A stretch of DNA of 64,000 nt from Campylobacter taeniopygiae (GTDB lineage: Bacteria > Campylobacterota > Campylobacteria > Campylobacterales > Campylobacteraceae): assembly GCF_005406225.1 (NCBI RefSeq), contig NZ_NXLY01000009.1, positions 1 to 64,000 on the forward strand, in the 5' to 3' direction. A model generated the notes under the pieces. It was given only the letters and a program-made list of their open reading frames with translations. It was not told where the DNA came from and did no database searches. Each line of letters starts with the position of its first letter. The stretch's first letter is position 1. The translations under genes and the position numbers were made by a program. Shown here piece by piece: positions 48,572 to 57,851 of the stretch.

Positions 48572-49510
48572 TTAATGCAAGCTTTCTATATAAGCCATAG
48601 CACTAAGTGCAGCTATAGCACCATCCCCTGCAGCACAAATGACTTGCTTAGGAGCATCTTTTCTCAAATCCCCTGCAGCAAAAAGTCCTGAGATATTTGT
48701 TTGCATTTTAAGATCAACACTTACTTGACCGCCTTCTTCCATAGCACATAAAAATTGACCGTTGTCTTGCTTTAAAATTTCATTTCTTACATTTAAACCA
48801 ACAAAAGTAAAAATTCCTGGAACTTTTAAATCTCTAATATTGCCATCTTTTAATTTTACTTTTACTCCACTCACTCCCATTTTATCGCCATAAACCTCAT
48901 CAATACTTGCACTAGTAATCAATTCAATTTTCCCATTTTTCTTAACTTTTTCAACTGTTGAAGGAGCAGCTCTAAATTCATCTCTACGATGGATAAGATA
49001 GACTTTAGAGCAGATATTAGCAAGATATAAAGATTCCTCTAATGCCGTATCACCGCCACCTAAAACTGCAACTTCTTTATTTTTGTAGAAAAATCCATCA
49101 CATGTTGCACAAGTACTCACTCCTTTTCCAAAAAATTCATCTTCTCCCTTAAAACCAGCTCTTTTAGGAGCTGATCCTGTGCAAACAATTACAGCTTTTG
49201 CTGTTTGTGTTTTTCCGCCTTCTAATTTAATCGTAAAAGTTTTATCATCATTTTGCAAAATTTGTTCTACACCAACCATTTCATGTTTAAGTCCAAAACG
49301 CATACATTGTTCATTCCAAGGAGCCATAAAAGAAATCCCATCCATAACTTGTGCCACACCTGGATAATTTTCAATTTCGGAACTTGAAGTAATTTGCCCC
49401 CCTGGCATACCTTTTTCAAACATCACTACATTTTTTAAGCCGCCACGAGTCGCGTAAAGACCGGCACTAAGACCGGCAGGGCCTCCACCTATAATTGCTA
49501 AATCTAACAT
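48572..49510 (-). CDS. trxB: Thioredoxin reductase
   Basis: 312 residues: FAD motif [10 protein letters not shown] near the N-terminus, redox-active Cys pair in [14 protein letters not shown] motif GGGDTALE and the C-terminal GLFAAGDLR. It reduces TrxA with NADPH, mainly for redox balance and peroxiredoxin support. It lies downstream of trxA but is separated by a strong terminator, so it needs its own promoter in the 130-base gap. Confidence 0.97.
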   Translation of the reverse strand: MLDLAIIGGGPAGLSAGLYATRGGLKNVVMFEKGMPGGQITSSSEIENYPGVAQVMDGISFMAPWNEQCMRFGLKHEMVGVEQILQNDDKTFTIKLEGGKTQTAKAVIVCTGSAPKRAGFKGEDEFFGKGVSTCATCDGFFYKNKEVAVLGGGDTALEESLYLANICSKVYLIHRRDEFRAAPSTVEKVKKNGKIELITSASIDEVYGDKMGVSGVKVKLKDGNIRDLKVPGIFTFVGLNVRNEILKQDNGQFLCAMEEGGQVSVDLKMQTNISGLFAAGDLRKDAPKQVICAAGDGAIAALSAMAYIESLH

Positions 49511-49609
49511 ATAATTTCCTTTTATTTTTATTTTTTATCAGTAATAATATAAAAATTATTCTTAATAGTAGATAATAAAAATTATTATTTAGTATAAATT
49601 TGAAATTTG

Positions 49610-49636
49610 AAAAAAGCTAGCATATGCCAGCTTTTT
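49610..49636 (-). terminator. Intrinsic terminator after trxA
   Basis: On the minus strand, AAAAAGCTGGCA pairs with TGCTAGCTTTTTT (one G-T pair) around a short loop, giving a long stem that ends in a T-run. It begins four bases after the trxA stop. It is the clearest rho-independent terminator in the window. Confidence 0.85.
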
Positions 49637-49640
49637 AAGA

Positions 49641-49955
49641 TTAAAGTAGAGAATTAAGTTTATCAGTAATAGCTTGTTTTGACTGTGCGCCTACAAGTTG
49701 ATCTACAACCTCTCCATTTTTAAAAAATATCAAAGTAGGAATTGATCTTACTCCGTATTCTGCTGCTAAATCACCTTGCTCATCTGTATTGATTTTGCAA
49801 ATTTTTGCCTTTCCATCAAAATCATTTGCAAGTTCATCAATCACAGGAGCAAGCATTCTGCAAGGCCCACACCAAGGAGCCCAAAAGTCAACTAAAGCAA
49901 CACCTTCTTTTACTTGTGAAAAATTTTCAGAAGTTAATTCTATATACTTTCCCAT
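49641..49955 (-). CDS. trxA: Thioredoxin
   Basis: 104 residues with the active site WAPWCGPCRM and the cis-Pro loop RSIPTLIFF, all standard. The ribosome site is AAAGGA. It donates electrons to reductases and peroxidases and is kept reduced by TrxB next door. Confidence 0.98.
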   Translation of the reverse strand: MGKYIELTSENFSQVKEGVALVDFWAPWCGPCRMLAPVIDELANDFDGKAKICKINTDEQGDLAAEYGVRSIPTLIFFKNGEVVDQLVGAQSKQAITDKLNSLL

Positions 49956-50008
49956 TTTTTTCCTTTCGTAGTTTTATCTAATTTTAATTTATTTTTTTAA
50001 ATATCAGC

Positions 50009-50347
50009 TTAAAAACTAATATTTTGAATAAATTCTATTATATTATCCTTAATGCAAATTAGATCAACTTGAAAATCATGATTTAATCTTTTTTTTAAAA
50101 GATAAACTTCAATAGTTTTGATGATTTTTTGATATTTATTATAATCAAAACGTTCATAAACATCATAATTATTTTGAGTGAATTTAACTTCTATAAAATG
50201 CAATATATCATCTTTTATAGCAATAATATCAATTTCGCCAAATTTGGAGTGAAAATTTCTTTCTAAAATAGTAAAATTATGCTTTTTTAAAAAAATACAA
50301 GCCTTATCTTCTCCTTTGATGCCATCAAGATAAGCTTTTAATCCCAT
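50009..50347 (-). CDS. YraN family (UPF0102) nuclease-fold protein
   Basis: 112 residues with the restriction-endonuclease-like core of UPF0102: GEDKACIFLKKHNF, FGEIDIIAIKDDILHFIEVKF, so the E..D..E-x-K metal residues are present. The biological role is unclear. It ends the hom transcript; one nucleotide boundary separates it from hom. Confidence 0.85.
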   Translation of the reverse strand: MGLKAYLDGIKGEDKACIFLKKHNFTILERNFHSKFGEIDIIAIKDDILHFIEVKFTQNNYDVYERFDYNKYQKIIKTIEVYLLKKRLNHDFQVDLICIKDNIIEFIQNISF

Positions 50348-51595
50348 TTATTCTTCTATACGCATCATAAAAGGTTTATCTTTAATGAAGTCTTGTTTTT
50401 CCAATATTTCAAGCAAAGCTTTGATACTTTTTTCATAGGTAAAATGCGTAGTAAAGAATAAAGTAGCATGATTTTCATTTTTTTTAGATTTTTGTAAAAA
50501 ACTATCTATTGAAATTAAATTTTTAGACATAAGCTGTGTAATTTCAGACAATACACCTATTCTATCTTCAACTTTAATTCTTAAATAATATTTTGTATAA
50601 ATTTCCTCTTGTTTTAAAAGTTTAAATTCGATATTTTTTCTAAAACCTAACATAGGTGATTTAAGATTTTCTTTTGCAATATCAATAAGATCTGAAATAA
50701 CCGCACTTGCAGTTGCCATTCCTCCGGCACCAGCTCCATAATACAAGCTCTCTCCTAGCAAATCTCCTTCGATAGAAACCGCATTCATCACTCCATCTAC
50801 TTTTGAAAGGATTTTATCTTTGCTGATCATGGTAGGATGAATTCTTAATTCCACGCAAGAATTTTTTAACTTAGCAATGCCTAAAAGCTTAATTGTAAAA
50901 TCAAACTCTTTAGCAAAATACATATCTTCAGATCCTATATTTTCAATACCCTCGATTAAAATATCTTCAGGTTTAGCATCAAGATGATAAGCAATACTGG
51001 CCAAGATTAAAAGTTTATGGGCTGCATCTTTACCTTGTATATCAAAACTTGGATCTGATTCAGCATAACCTAACTCTTGGGCTTTTTTTAAGGCATTGTT
51101 AAAATCCATTCCTTGCTGCATACAAGTTAAAATATAATTGCAAGTTCCATTTAAAATACCTTTTATGCCTATTATATTATTAGCGCTCAAGCCCTCTTTT
51201 AAAACTTTAATAATCGGAATACCGCCAGCCACACTAGCTTCATATCCAAAAGCTAAATTTTTAGCCAAATTTTCAAGCTCGTAACGATGATAAGCTAATA
51301 AAGCTTTATTAGCCGTTACAACGCTTTTTCCTTTTTTTAAAATTTCGCTTATAAGTTCAAAAGGTTTATCAATTCCGCCCATGACTTCAACAAAAACATC
51401 GATATCATCTCGGTTTAAAATTTCATTAAAATCCGTTGTTACTGGAATTAAAACATTATTTTTTGGAGTTTTTGCCAAAGCAATTACAGGAATAATATCC
51501 TGCCCACATCTTGCCTTAATGATTTTTTGATTTTCCAATAAAGTTTTAACAACTGCACTGCCTACAGTTCCATAACCTAAAATCGCTACTTTCAT
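50348..51595 (-). CDS. hom: Homoserine dehydrogenase
   Basis: 415 residues: N-terminal NAD(P) motif GYGTVGSAV, catalytic region with GGIPIIKVLKEGL and GILNGTCNYIL, and a C-terminal ACT domain (about 335-410) for feedback control, usually by threonine. It reduces aspartate semialdehyde to homoserine for threonine and methionine. It begins 3 bases after the aminotransferase stop. Confidence 0.96.
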   Translation of the reverse strand: MKVAILGYGTVGSAVVKTLLENQKIIKARCGQDIIPVIALAKTPKNNVLIPVTTDFNEILNRDDIDVFVEVMGGIDKPFELISEILKKGKSVVTANKALLAYHRYELENLAKNLAFGYEASVAGGIPIIKVLKEGLSANNIIGIKGILNGTCNYILTCMQQGMDFNNALKKAQELGYAESDPSFDIQGKDAAHKLLILASIAYHLDAKPEDILIEGIENIGSEDMYFAKEFDFTIKLLGIAKLKNSCVELRIHPTMISKDKILSKVDGVMNAVSIEGDLLGESLYYGAGAGGMATASAVISDLIDIAKENLKSPMLGFRKNIEFKLLKQEEIYTKYYLRIKVEDRIGVLSEITQLMSKNLISIDSFLQKSKKNENHATLFFTTHFTYEKSIKALLEILEKQDFIKDKPFMMRIEE

Positions 51596-51598
51596 TAA

Positions 51599-52801
51599 TT
51601 ATTCTTTAAGATATTTTTTTATATTTCTCGCAGCTTGTCGTATGCGATTTTCATTTTCAATTAAAGCGATACGCACATAATCATCACCCGCTTCTCCAAA
51701 GCCAACCCCTGGACTAACAGCCACATTGGCTTCTTGTAAAAGTTGCTTTGAAAATTCTAAACTTTTTAAATGAGCTTTTTGAGGTGGAAGTTTAGCCCAA
51801 ACAAACATACTTGCATTAGGTTTAAATAAATTCCAACCTATATTAGAAAAAGATTCGATTAAAACCTGCATTCTTTTTTCATAATTTAATCTGATATTTT
51901 CAACACAGCTTTGATCGGAATTTAATGCAACCGTTGCTGCTACTTGTATAGGAGTGTACATCCCATAATCAAACCAAGACTTAATTTTTTTCAAAGCACT
52001 GATTAAACGCTTATTTCCTACAACAAATCCAACTCTCCAACCGGCCATATTGTAAGATTTTGAAAGAGTATAAGTTTCCACAGCTACATCCTTAGCACCA
52101 TCAATTTCTAAAATTGAAGGAGTTTTGTAGGAATTGTATGTTAAATCAGCATAGGCGATATCTGAAATAATATAAAATCTTTCTTTTTTTGCAATTTGAA
52201 CTAATCTTTCATAAAAACTTTTTTCACAAGTAACTGTTGTAGGATTATGTGGAAAATTAACAACTAAATATTTAGGTCTTGGAACGCTTTCTTGCAAGGT
52301 TGTGTTTAAAATTTGAAAGAATTTATCCTCATCTAATTCAAATTGATCATTATAAGCTAAAGGCATTTTAACCATATTGCCCCCAGCTATTATAAAAGCT
52401 TGAGTGTGTATAGGATAAGCAGGAGTTGGGACTATAGCCACATCACCTGGATTAATCACCGCTCTAGCAAGATTAACAAATCCTTCTTTAGAACCCATAG
52501 TAGCAACAACTTCACTTTCAGGATCAAGACTAACATTATATTTTCTTTTATACCAATCACAAATTGCTAATCTTAATTTAAAAATTCCAATCGAAGCAGA
52601 ATATCCTGAGGTTTTATCTTTGTTGGCACTTTCGCATAATTTATCAATAATATGCTGCGGAGTTTTTCCATCTGGGTTTCCCATAGAAAAATCAATGATA
52701 TCTTTCCCTAAACGCCTTGCATTCATTTTTATCGCATTAACTTCAGCAAAAACATAATTAGGTAATCTTTCTATAGTGTTAAAACGAATTTCATCAAACA
52801 T
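51599..52801 (-). CDS. alaC: Class I PLP aminotransferase, AlaC-like
   Basis: 400 residues, fold-type I aminotransferase with the PLP Lys in TLSKSYNMAGWRVGF. The N-terminal segment (RLPNYVFAEVNAIKMNARR, then DFSMGNPDGKTP) closely follows the AlaC (YfdZ) group that makes alanine from pyruvate and glutamate. A role in aspartate-family synthesis is also possible given the adjacent hom. Confidence 0.85.
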   Translation of the reverse strand: MFDEIRFNTIERLPNYVFAEVNAIKMNARRLGKDIIDFSMGNPDGKTPQHIIDKLCESANKDKTSGYSASIGIFKLRLAICDWYKRKYNVSLDPESEVVATMGSKEGFVNLARAVINPGDVAIVPTPAYPIHTQAFIIAGGNMVKMPLAYNDQFELDEDKFFQILNTTLQESVPRPKYLVVNFPHNPTTVTCEKSFYERLVQIAKKERFYIISDIAYADLTYNSYKTPSILEIDGAKDVAVETYTLSKSYNMAGWRVGFVVGNKRLISALKKIKSWFDYGMYTPIQVAATVALNSDQSCVENIRLNYEKRMQVLIESFSNIGWNLFKPNASMFVWAKLPPQKAHLKSLEFSKQLLQEANVAVSPGVGFGEAGDDYVRIALIENENRIRQAARNIKKYLKE

Positions 52802-52810
52802 TTTTTTCCT

Positions 52811-53617
52811 TTATTTTTTCAAAAGTACTTTTAAACCTCTGCGGATATTATCTAAACTATACATATCACTCACTATAACATAAACCGATCCACTTGGAAT
52901 GAATTCTTCAAAATGGTTATTTTGTTCATTATTTTTTATGCTTTTAATCAAATTAAGATTTTTATCCAAAAATAATACTTTAGGGAACCAAAAATCAGCA
53001 TCATTTGCATCTATAATTAGTTTAGAAGCATTTTTGGTTGTGAAAATATAATCCTTAAGAGGTCTTTCCAAAACAGTTAAAGAATTTAAAGCGATATTAA
53101 CATTAGTGTCTAATTTTGCATTATCAAAATTTAAATCATATTGATAAAAATAAGGTCCTATTTGTTTGATATTATCTATATAAACTGAATTTTTTTTCAA
53201 TAATCTGTACAAAGTTCCTGGATCTAATATATATTGAGAATCAACTTGCACTGTATAATCGATATTTCCCTCATGTAAAATTAATTCCGTAGGAATAAAA
53301 TAAACATATCCACCTTCAATCAAAGCATCGGATAAAATTTTAAAAAAAACAACCGAATCAGCTTTAGCTCTAAAATTTAATTTTAAAGTTTGAGAATTGG
53401 ATAAATTTAAATTAAGCAAAGAGTTAATTTTTAAAACTCTTGAAATTTTGGCAATATCCAAATTTCCCTTATTATCTAAATAAGAAGAATTTGCAAACAA
53501 AAGCTTAAGTTGAGAATTTTTACTGGCATCATTGACTAAATTTTGAGCCAATTCCAAACTTGAAACCGCAAAAGCTGTCTGTATAAAAAATAAAAAAAGA
53601 AAAACTATTCTTACCAT
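52811..53617 (-). CDS. Conserved periplasmic protein of unknown function (Cj0151c-like)
   Basis: 268 residues with a signal peptide (cleavage near TAFA). The body alternates strands and short helices, and no catalytic motif or known domain is recognised. It overlaps the upstream RodZ-like gene by 7 bases and precedes alaC by 9, so it is co-transcribed. Pairing with an envelope-anchored protein suggests a cell-envelope role, which is inference. Confidence 0.75.
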   Translation of the reverse strand: MVRIVFLFLFFIQTAFAVSSLELAQNLVNDASKNSQLKLLFANSSYLDNKGNLDIAKISRVLKINSLLNLNLSNSQTLKLNFRAKADSVVFFKILSDALIEGGYVYFIPTELILHEGNIDYTVQVDSQYILDPGTLYRLLKKNSVYIDNIKQIGPYFYQYDLNFDNAKLDTNVNIALNSLTVLERPLKDYIFTTKNASKLIIDANDADFWFPKVLFLDKNLNLIKSIKNNEQNNHFEEFIPSGSVYVIVSDMYSLDNIRRGLKVLLKK

Positions 53618-54561
53618 TCTCTACCTTTGTTAAGCTTCATAAATTCACTCAAAGAAATACTTTTGATTTTACCATCTTTAATCAAAAAACGCTTAGGATT
53701 ACCTATTGGGAATTGATGTTCTTTATTATTTTCATCAATAACACTTAAAGCAGAAGGACCTGTTAAAATCAACTGATCAGTATCCAAAGGAAGAGTAAAA
53801 TCTTGACTTTTTACAAAACTTGTTTTTTTATATTTTTGTAACTCAATAACACCAATCCAAGTTTTAGTAGAAATTTTAAAATAAGCATTTTTATTAACAC
53901 TTTCTATCGGGGTATTTTGTTCTTCAGGTTTGACATCCTCGACAGTTGTATTATTTTCTATCGTTGTATTTTCATCTGTTTCTTGAGTTATATTTTGAGT
54001 TATATTTTGTTCTTGCTCTTGAATATCTTGTTCATTAGATACAATTTCAGAACTTGTGTTTTCATCTGATTTTTCTTTAGCCTTGTTATCGATTACAACG
54101 ACATTACTTTCTAAAGATTTTAAATTGTTTTGTGCTTGTCCTATGATATCTACAACTGCTGGACTAGAATTATTTTGTTCATTTTTAAAAAAAACTTTAA
54201 TCGCATCAAAATAATAAATCCCTAAAGCTAGAATAATAGCCACAATGCAAAGCACAATCAAAACACCAAAATTGGTTGATTTTTGATGATAAGCATCAAG
54301 CTTTGGGGTTGCAATTTTTATATTATTGTTTTTAATCGTATTTAAATTATTTTCATTTAAATAAGCTTCATACTCTTCATTAAAATCAGTAAAATCAAGA
54401 TCATATTCTCGACTCAAAATTTTTATAAAACCTTTTACATTAAAACGATGTAAAGTTGAAAAATCTTTTTTAATTAAGGCATTTAAAAAATCAAGTTCAA
54501 TTTGTGTTTTATCCACAACTTCTTTTAAATTCAAATCTTCAATTTTTTTCCAATTAAGCAT
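53611..54561 (-). CDS. Bitopic membrane protein with RodZ-like layout (Cj0152c-like)
   Basis: 316 residues. A cytoplasmic helical segment of about 70 residues could be a helix-turn-helix. One membrane helix follows at about 98-119, then a low-complexity Asn/Glu/Thr linker (about 130-215), then a C-terminal beta-rich domain starting near KTWIGVIELQKYKK that resembles the periplasmic domain of RodZ. No direct sequence match to RodZ can be claimed from reading alone. It overlaps rlmB by 8 bases. Confidence 0.7.
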   Translation of the reverse strand: MLNWKKIEDLNLKEVVDKTQIELDFLNALIKKDFSTLHRFNVKGFIKILSREYDLDFTDFNEEYEAYLNENNLNTIKNNNIKIATPKLDAYHQKSTNFGVLIVLCIVAIILALGIYYFDAIKVFFKNEQNNSSPAVVDIIGQAQNNLKSLESNVVVIDNKAKEKSDENTSSEIVSNEQDIQEQEQNITQNITQETDENTTIENNTTVEDVKPEEQNTPIESVNKNAYFKISTKTWIGVIELQKYKKTSFVKSQDFTLPLDTDQLILTGPSALSVIDENNKEHQFPIGNPKRFLIKDGKIKSISLSEFMKLNKGREW

Positions 54562-55237
54562 TTATCATCCTATCACAAAGTATTGCAAAAGCTGCACTGA
54601 CATTAAGACTATCAAAATCATGTTTCATCTCTATACCCACGCATTCATCGCATTTATTTATTATTTTTTGACTCAATCCTAAACCCTCGCTTCCTAAAAT
54701 GAGAGCTTTTTTGTTTTTTTCAAATTTAAAGTCATGAATTTCTTTTCCCCCATTTGCACTGGCAAAAATTTTAAATCCCACCTGCTTTAACTCATTTATA
54801 ACCGATAAAATATCACCATTTAAAGCGATATCAAGATCTAAAGCCGCACCGCTGCTTGTGCGTATCACTCCTTCCATATTTAATCTTTCTCCGATAAAAA
54901 CAATTCCACCAACACCTAAAGCATATGCAGTTCTTGCTATAGATCCTATATTTCCAACATCGCTAATACCACAGAGTATGGCTATAAAATCGCTTTTTTT
55001 TAAGGAATTTAATTCTTTAAATTGATATTCTTCGATATCAAGCAAAAAACCTTGATGATTTCCGCCTCTAGCATAAGCTTGAGCTGTTTTAAAATCAAGT
55101 TTTTTAATTTTAAATCCAAAATTTGCAATCTTTTTAAAAATTTCTTTATCACATTCTTTAGCCAAATAAAGTTCTTTAATCAAATCCTTATGATGCTCTA
55201 AAATGTAAAAAAATATTTGTTTTCCATAAACTATCAT
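54554..55237 (-). CDS. rlmB: SpoU-class 23S rRNA 2'-O-methyltransferase (RlmB type)
   Basis: 227 residues: an N-terminal substrate-binding domain and a C-terminal SPOUT knot with NIGSIARTAYALGV, ILGSEGLGLSQ and SLNVSAAFAIL. It is predicted to methylate a ribose in 23S rRNA (G2251 in E. coli) using SAM. It starts 14 bases after rsmI. Confidence 0.88.
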   Translation of the reverse strand: MIVYGKQIFFYILEHHKDLIKELYLAKECDKEIFKKIANFGFKIKKLDFKTAQAYARGGNHQGFLLDIEEYQFKELNSLKKSDFIAILCGISDVGNIGSIARTAYALGVGGIVFIGERLNMEGVIRTSSGAALDLDIALNGDILSVINELKQVGFKIFASANGGKEIHDFKFEKNKKALILGSEGLGLSQKIINKCDECVGIEMKHDFDSLNVSAAFAILCDRMINA

Positions 55238-55251
55238 GAATTTGATTCTAT

Positions 55252-56076
55252 CTAATTTTGACTTAAAAGCAGTTTTGCATAAATTTCTTTTGGATTTTTT
55301 CCATTAATTTTTGCTAGAAGTTTGCTTTTGACTTTTAAAGGAATATCAAGTTCTAAAATATCACTTTCCAATAAAGAATTATGATTTAAATTTTGATGAT
55401 TTTTTGAGATGACAAGCACCCATTCTCCATTTAAATTTGCTTGTTTTAATTTATCAAAAACTTCTTTAGCCTTGCCTTTAAATTTAGTTTCAAATTTTTT
55501 AGAAATTTCTTTTATTACAAAAATTTCACGATTTTCATCTATAAGTGAAATTTGCTCCACTAAAGATAAAATTCGCTTAGGCGATTCATAAACGATGCTC
55601 GCATAAGGATGATTTAAAGCCCTTTGGATATCTTTTATACGCTCTTTGCCTTTATTGGACAAAAAACCCATAAAAACAAATTCTTTTTCGCTTAAAGCTG
55701 AACTTACAAGGGCGACTAAAGCTGCATTTGCACCTGGCAAAACTTCGAATTCAATACCATTTTTTAAAGCAAAATCAACCAAAGTATATCCTGGATCACT
55801 AATACCTGGCATACCTGCATCACTTAAAAAAGCTACATTTTTGGAGAAAATTTCTGGATTTAGATTTTTTAAAATTTCCCTTTCATTGTGAGTATGAAAA
55901 GCGATCATTTTTTTAGTTTTAAAATCAATTTGAAATTTATGAGAAAGTGATAAAAGTAAAGACTTGCTTACTCTTGTATCTTCACAGAAAAAAATTTCAC
56001 AAGTCTTTAAAAGCTCTAAAGCACGAAAAGATATATCGCCTAAATTTCCTATCGGGGTAGGAATAAAATAGAGCAT
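55252..56076 (-). CDS. rsmI: 16S rRNA 2'-O-methyltransferase RsmI
   Basis: 274 residues with the tetrapyrrole-methylase fold: start MLYFIPTPIGNLGDIS, then FFCEDTRVS, FLSDAGMPGISDPGY and the VLPGANAALVALVSS loop. It methylates C1402 ribose of 16S rRNA. It is two bases after rpmE. Confidence 0.95.
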   Translation of the reverse strand: MLYFIPTPIGNLGDISFRALELLKTCEIFFCEDTRVSKSLLLSLSHKFQIDFKTKKMIAFHTHNEREILKNLNPEIFSKNVAFLSDAGMPGISDPGYTLVDFALKNGIEFEVLPGANAALVALVSSALSEKEFVFMGFLSNKGKERIKDIQRALNHPYASIVYESPKRILSLVEQISLIDENREIFVIKEISKKFETKFKGKAKEVFDKLKQANLNGEWVLVISKNHQNLNHNSLLESDILELDIPLKVKSKLLAKINGKNPKEIYAKLLLSQN

Positions 56077-56078
56077 AA

Positions 56079-56279
56079 TTATTGCATTGCGTATTTTTTC
56101 TTAAATTTCTCTACACGACCCGCAGCATCAACTATTTTTTCACTTCCTGTAAAAAAAGGATGACAACTTGAACAAATATCCACTCTTAATTCATTTTTAT
56201 TAGACTTAGTTACAAAAGTATTGCCACAAGCACAACTAACTTTACATTCTACATATTCTGGGTGAATTTCTTTTTTCAT
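56079..56279 (-). CDS. rpmE: Ribosomal protein L31, zinc-binding type
   Basis: 66 residues with C16, C18, C36 and C39 (and C12), so it is the zinc-containing form of L31. The typical [10 protein letters not shown] motif is present. It leads an rpmE-rsmI-rlmB run of translation genes. Confidence 0.97.
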   Translation of the reverse strand: MKKEIHPEYVECKVSCACGNTFVTKSNKNELRVDICSSCHPFFTGSEKIVDAAGRVEKFKKKYAMQ

Positions 56280-56312
56280 AACTTTTCCTTAAAAATAAAA
56301 CAATAAACGGTG

Positions 56313-56318
56313 ATTATA
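56313..56318 (-). promoter_or_regulatory. Probable -10 element for rpmE
   Basis: TATAAT on the minus strand, 34 bases upstream of the rpmE ATG in the 78-base gap after rsmE. AAGGAAAAG precedes the start codon. Confidence 0.55.
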
Positions 56319-56357
56319 GTAAATATAATATAAAAAATAGATTAATTTAAGTAAATT

Positions 56358-57014
56358 TTAAAGAAGTATTTTTGAGGCAATTGATATAATGGCGGTTTGA
56401 CTTTTAAGAATATTTGGAGCTTTTAATCCAATTTTTTCTTTAAAAATTTGTTTTTCACTTTGACTAAATCCTCCTTCAGGGCCTACAAAATAAATTTTAT
56501 TCAAATCAAATTCCTTCACTTCCCCTTCAAAATCAACCAAAACCGCTTCTGGAAATCTTTCATAAAAATCTTTTATATGATTATAAATTTGTATTTTCAT
56601 TTTACTTTCTCTTCCGCATTGCTCACAAGATGAAACGATGATTTTTTCAAAACGACTTAAATCTATTTTAAAATTTCTTTGCGAAAAATCAGTGAAAACA
56701 AGATGTAAAGTTTCAACCCCAAGTTCATTTAAAAAAGGAAGGGTTTTTTCTAAAATTTTAATATCTATCACAGCTAAAGCTAAATTTAAAGTGGATTTTT
56801 TGTGCGTTGTTTTATTTTCCTTATTTAAAAAATGCAACTCGCAAGAATGACGCTCTAGATTAGAAATTTTATAAACATATACAAATTCATCCTCCAAATT
56901 TCTTAGAGTTAATATTTCATTTTCTTTAACCCTTCTTGCTTTCAGATGAGAAAATTCTTCGCCCTTTAATTTTAAAATTTCCTCACCAGCTTTTTGATGA
57001 TATAAAAATTGCAT
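56358..57014 (-). CDS. rsmE: 16S rRNA m3U1498 methyltransferase RsmE
   Basis: 218 residues: an N-terminal PUA-like domain (EFSHLKARRVKENE) and a C-terminal SPOUT domain with FVGPEGGFSQSE and LKSQTAIISIASKIL. It methylates U1498 in 16S rRNA. It begins one base after the membrane-protein gene stop. Confidence 0.93.
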   Translation of the reverse strand: MQFLYHQKAGEEILKLKGEEFSHLKARRVKENEILTLRNLEDEFVYVYKISNLERHSCELHFLNKENKTTHKKSTLNLALAVIDIKILEKTLPFLNELGVETLHLVFTDFSQRNFKIDLSRFEKIIVSSCEQCGRESKMKIQIYNHIKDFYERFPEAVLVDFEGEVKEFDLNKIYFVGPEGGFSQSEKQIFKEKIGLKAPNILKSQTAIISIASKILL

Positions 57015-57015
57015 T

Positions 57016-57423
57016 TTATAAATATTTCTTTAAAACAAAAGGTAAAAATAACAATAACATTTCACAAAATAAAATCAAAAAACTTACCCATCTAAAGGCA
57101 ATATAACGCCTTATTTTACGAGCTTTTTTAAACTGCACAAAATGAAAAATTGCCAAAGCCAAAATTAAAATCCAAGATGCAATCATTAGCCAAAAATGTA
57201 AATTCATTTGAAATTTTTTCATAGCTAAAAGCAAAAGGCCTGTAAAAAGCATAAAAGCTAAAAAAGTATTATATATAGGTAAAAATAATCTAATTCTACG
57301 GATAAAAATGAATTCTGTTTTAAAATTGCCTTGAGTTAAAATCAAGTAAAAAAACATCAAAAAACCACTCGCATATAGACTATAAAGATGTAAGGCTAGA
57401 AAAAAATGATAACTCTGTTCCAT
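57016..57423 (-). CDS. Four-helix integral membrane protein (Cj0157c-like)
   Basis: 135 residues with four hydrophobic helices joined by basic loops (FIRRIRLF, FKKARKIRR). His residues occur at the N-terminus (YHFFLALHLYSLY), which could ligate haem, but this is a guess. It lies two bases after a cytochrome c lipoprotein gene, hinting at a respiratory or haem-related partner. Confidence 0.75.
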   Translation of the reverse strand: MEQSYHFFLALHLYSLYASGFLMFFYLILTQGNFKTEFIFIRRIRLFLPIYNTFLAFMLFTGLLLLAMKKFQMNLHFWLMIASWILILALAIFHFVQFKKARKIRRYIAFRWVSFLILFCEMLLLFLPFVLKKYL

Positions 57424-57425
57424 GA

Positions 57426-57851
57426 TTATTTTACCTTAATGATATATTTTGCTAAATTATCGCTTTGTTCTTTTGTTAAAAAAGCATGAGAATCATCTTT
57501 TAATTTTTGAATTTTCAAAGTCCAATTCTCAAAACTTAAATTTCTAATAGCTACGCTTTTTTTAGGCCTTAATTCTCCTTTTTCTCCATGGCAACTAGCA
57601 CATTTTTGTTTATACAAAGAACCTATAACACTAGAATTTGCATTATAAGATGTATTAAAATTATCTGATTCATCATCCACAGGCAAAGGTAAATTTGTAT
57701 CACTTAATTGGGTTGATTCATCGCTTTTTTCTAACTCAACTTTATCTTCTGTAGAATTTTGTTTTTTAGAATTTAACTCATCGTTATCACCGCAAGCACT
57801 GATCAATAAAACGATAAAAAAACTTATAAAAATAGTTAAAATTTTGCCCAT
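57426..57851 (-). CDS. Cytochrome c lipoprotein (Cj0158c-like)
   Basis: 141 residues: lipoprotein signal with lipobox LISAC (Cys20), an acidic Ser/Asp linker, and a C-terminal class I cytochrome domain with haem motif C84-A-S-C87-H88 and a candidate Met-less sixth-ligand region. It is anchored to a membrane facing the periplasm. Its redox partners are unknown. Its ATG overlaps the queD stop by one base. Confidence 0.88.
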   Translation of the reverse strand: MGKILTIFISFFIVLLISACGDNDELNSKKQNSTEDKVELEKSDESTQLSDTNLPLPVDDESDNFNTSYNANSSVIGSLYKQKCASCHGEKGELRPKKSVAIRNLSFENWTLKIQKLKDDSHAFLTKEQSDNLAKYIIKVK

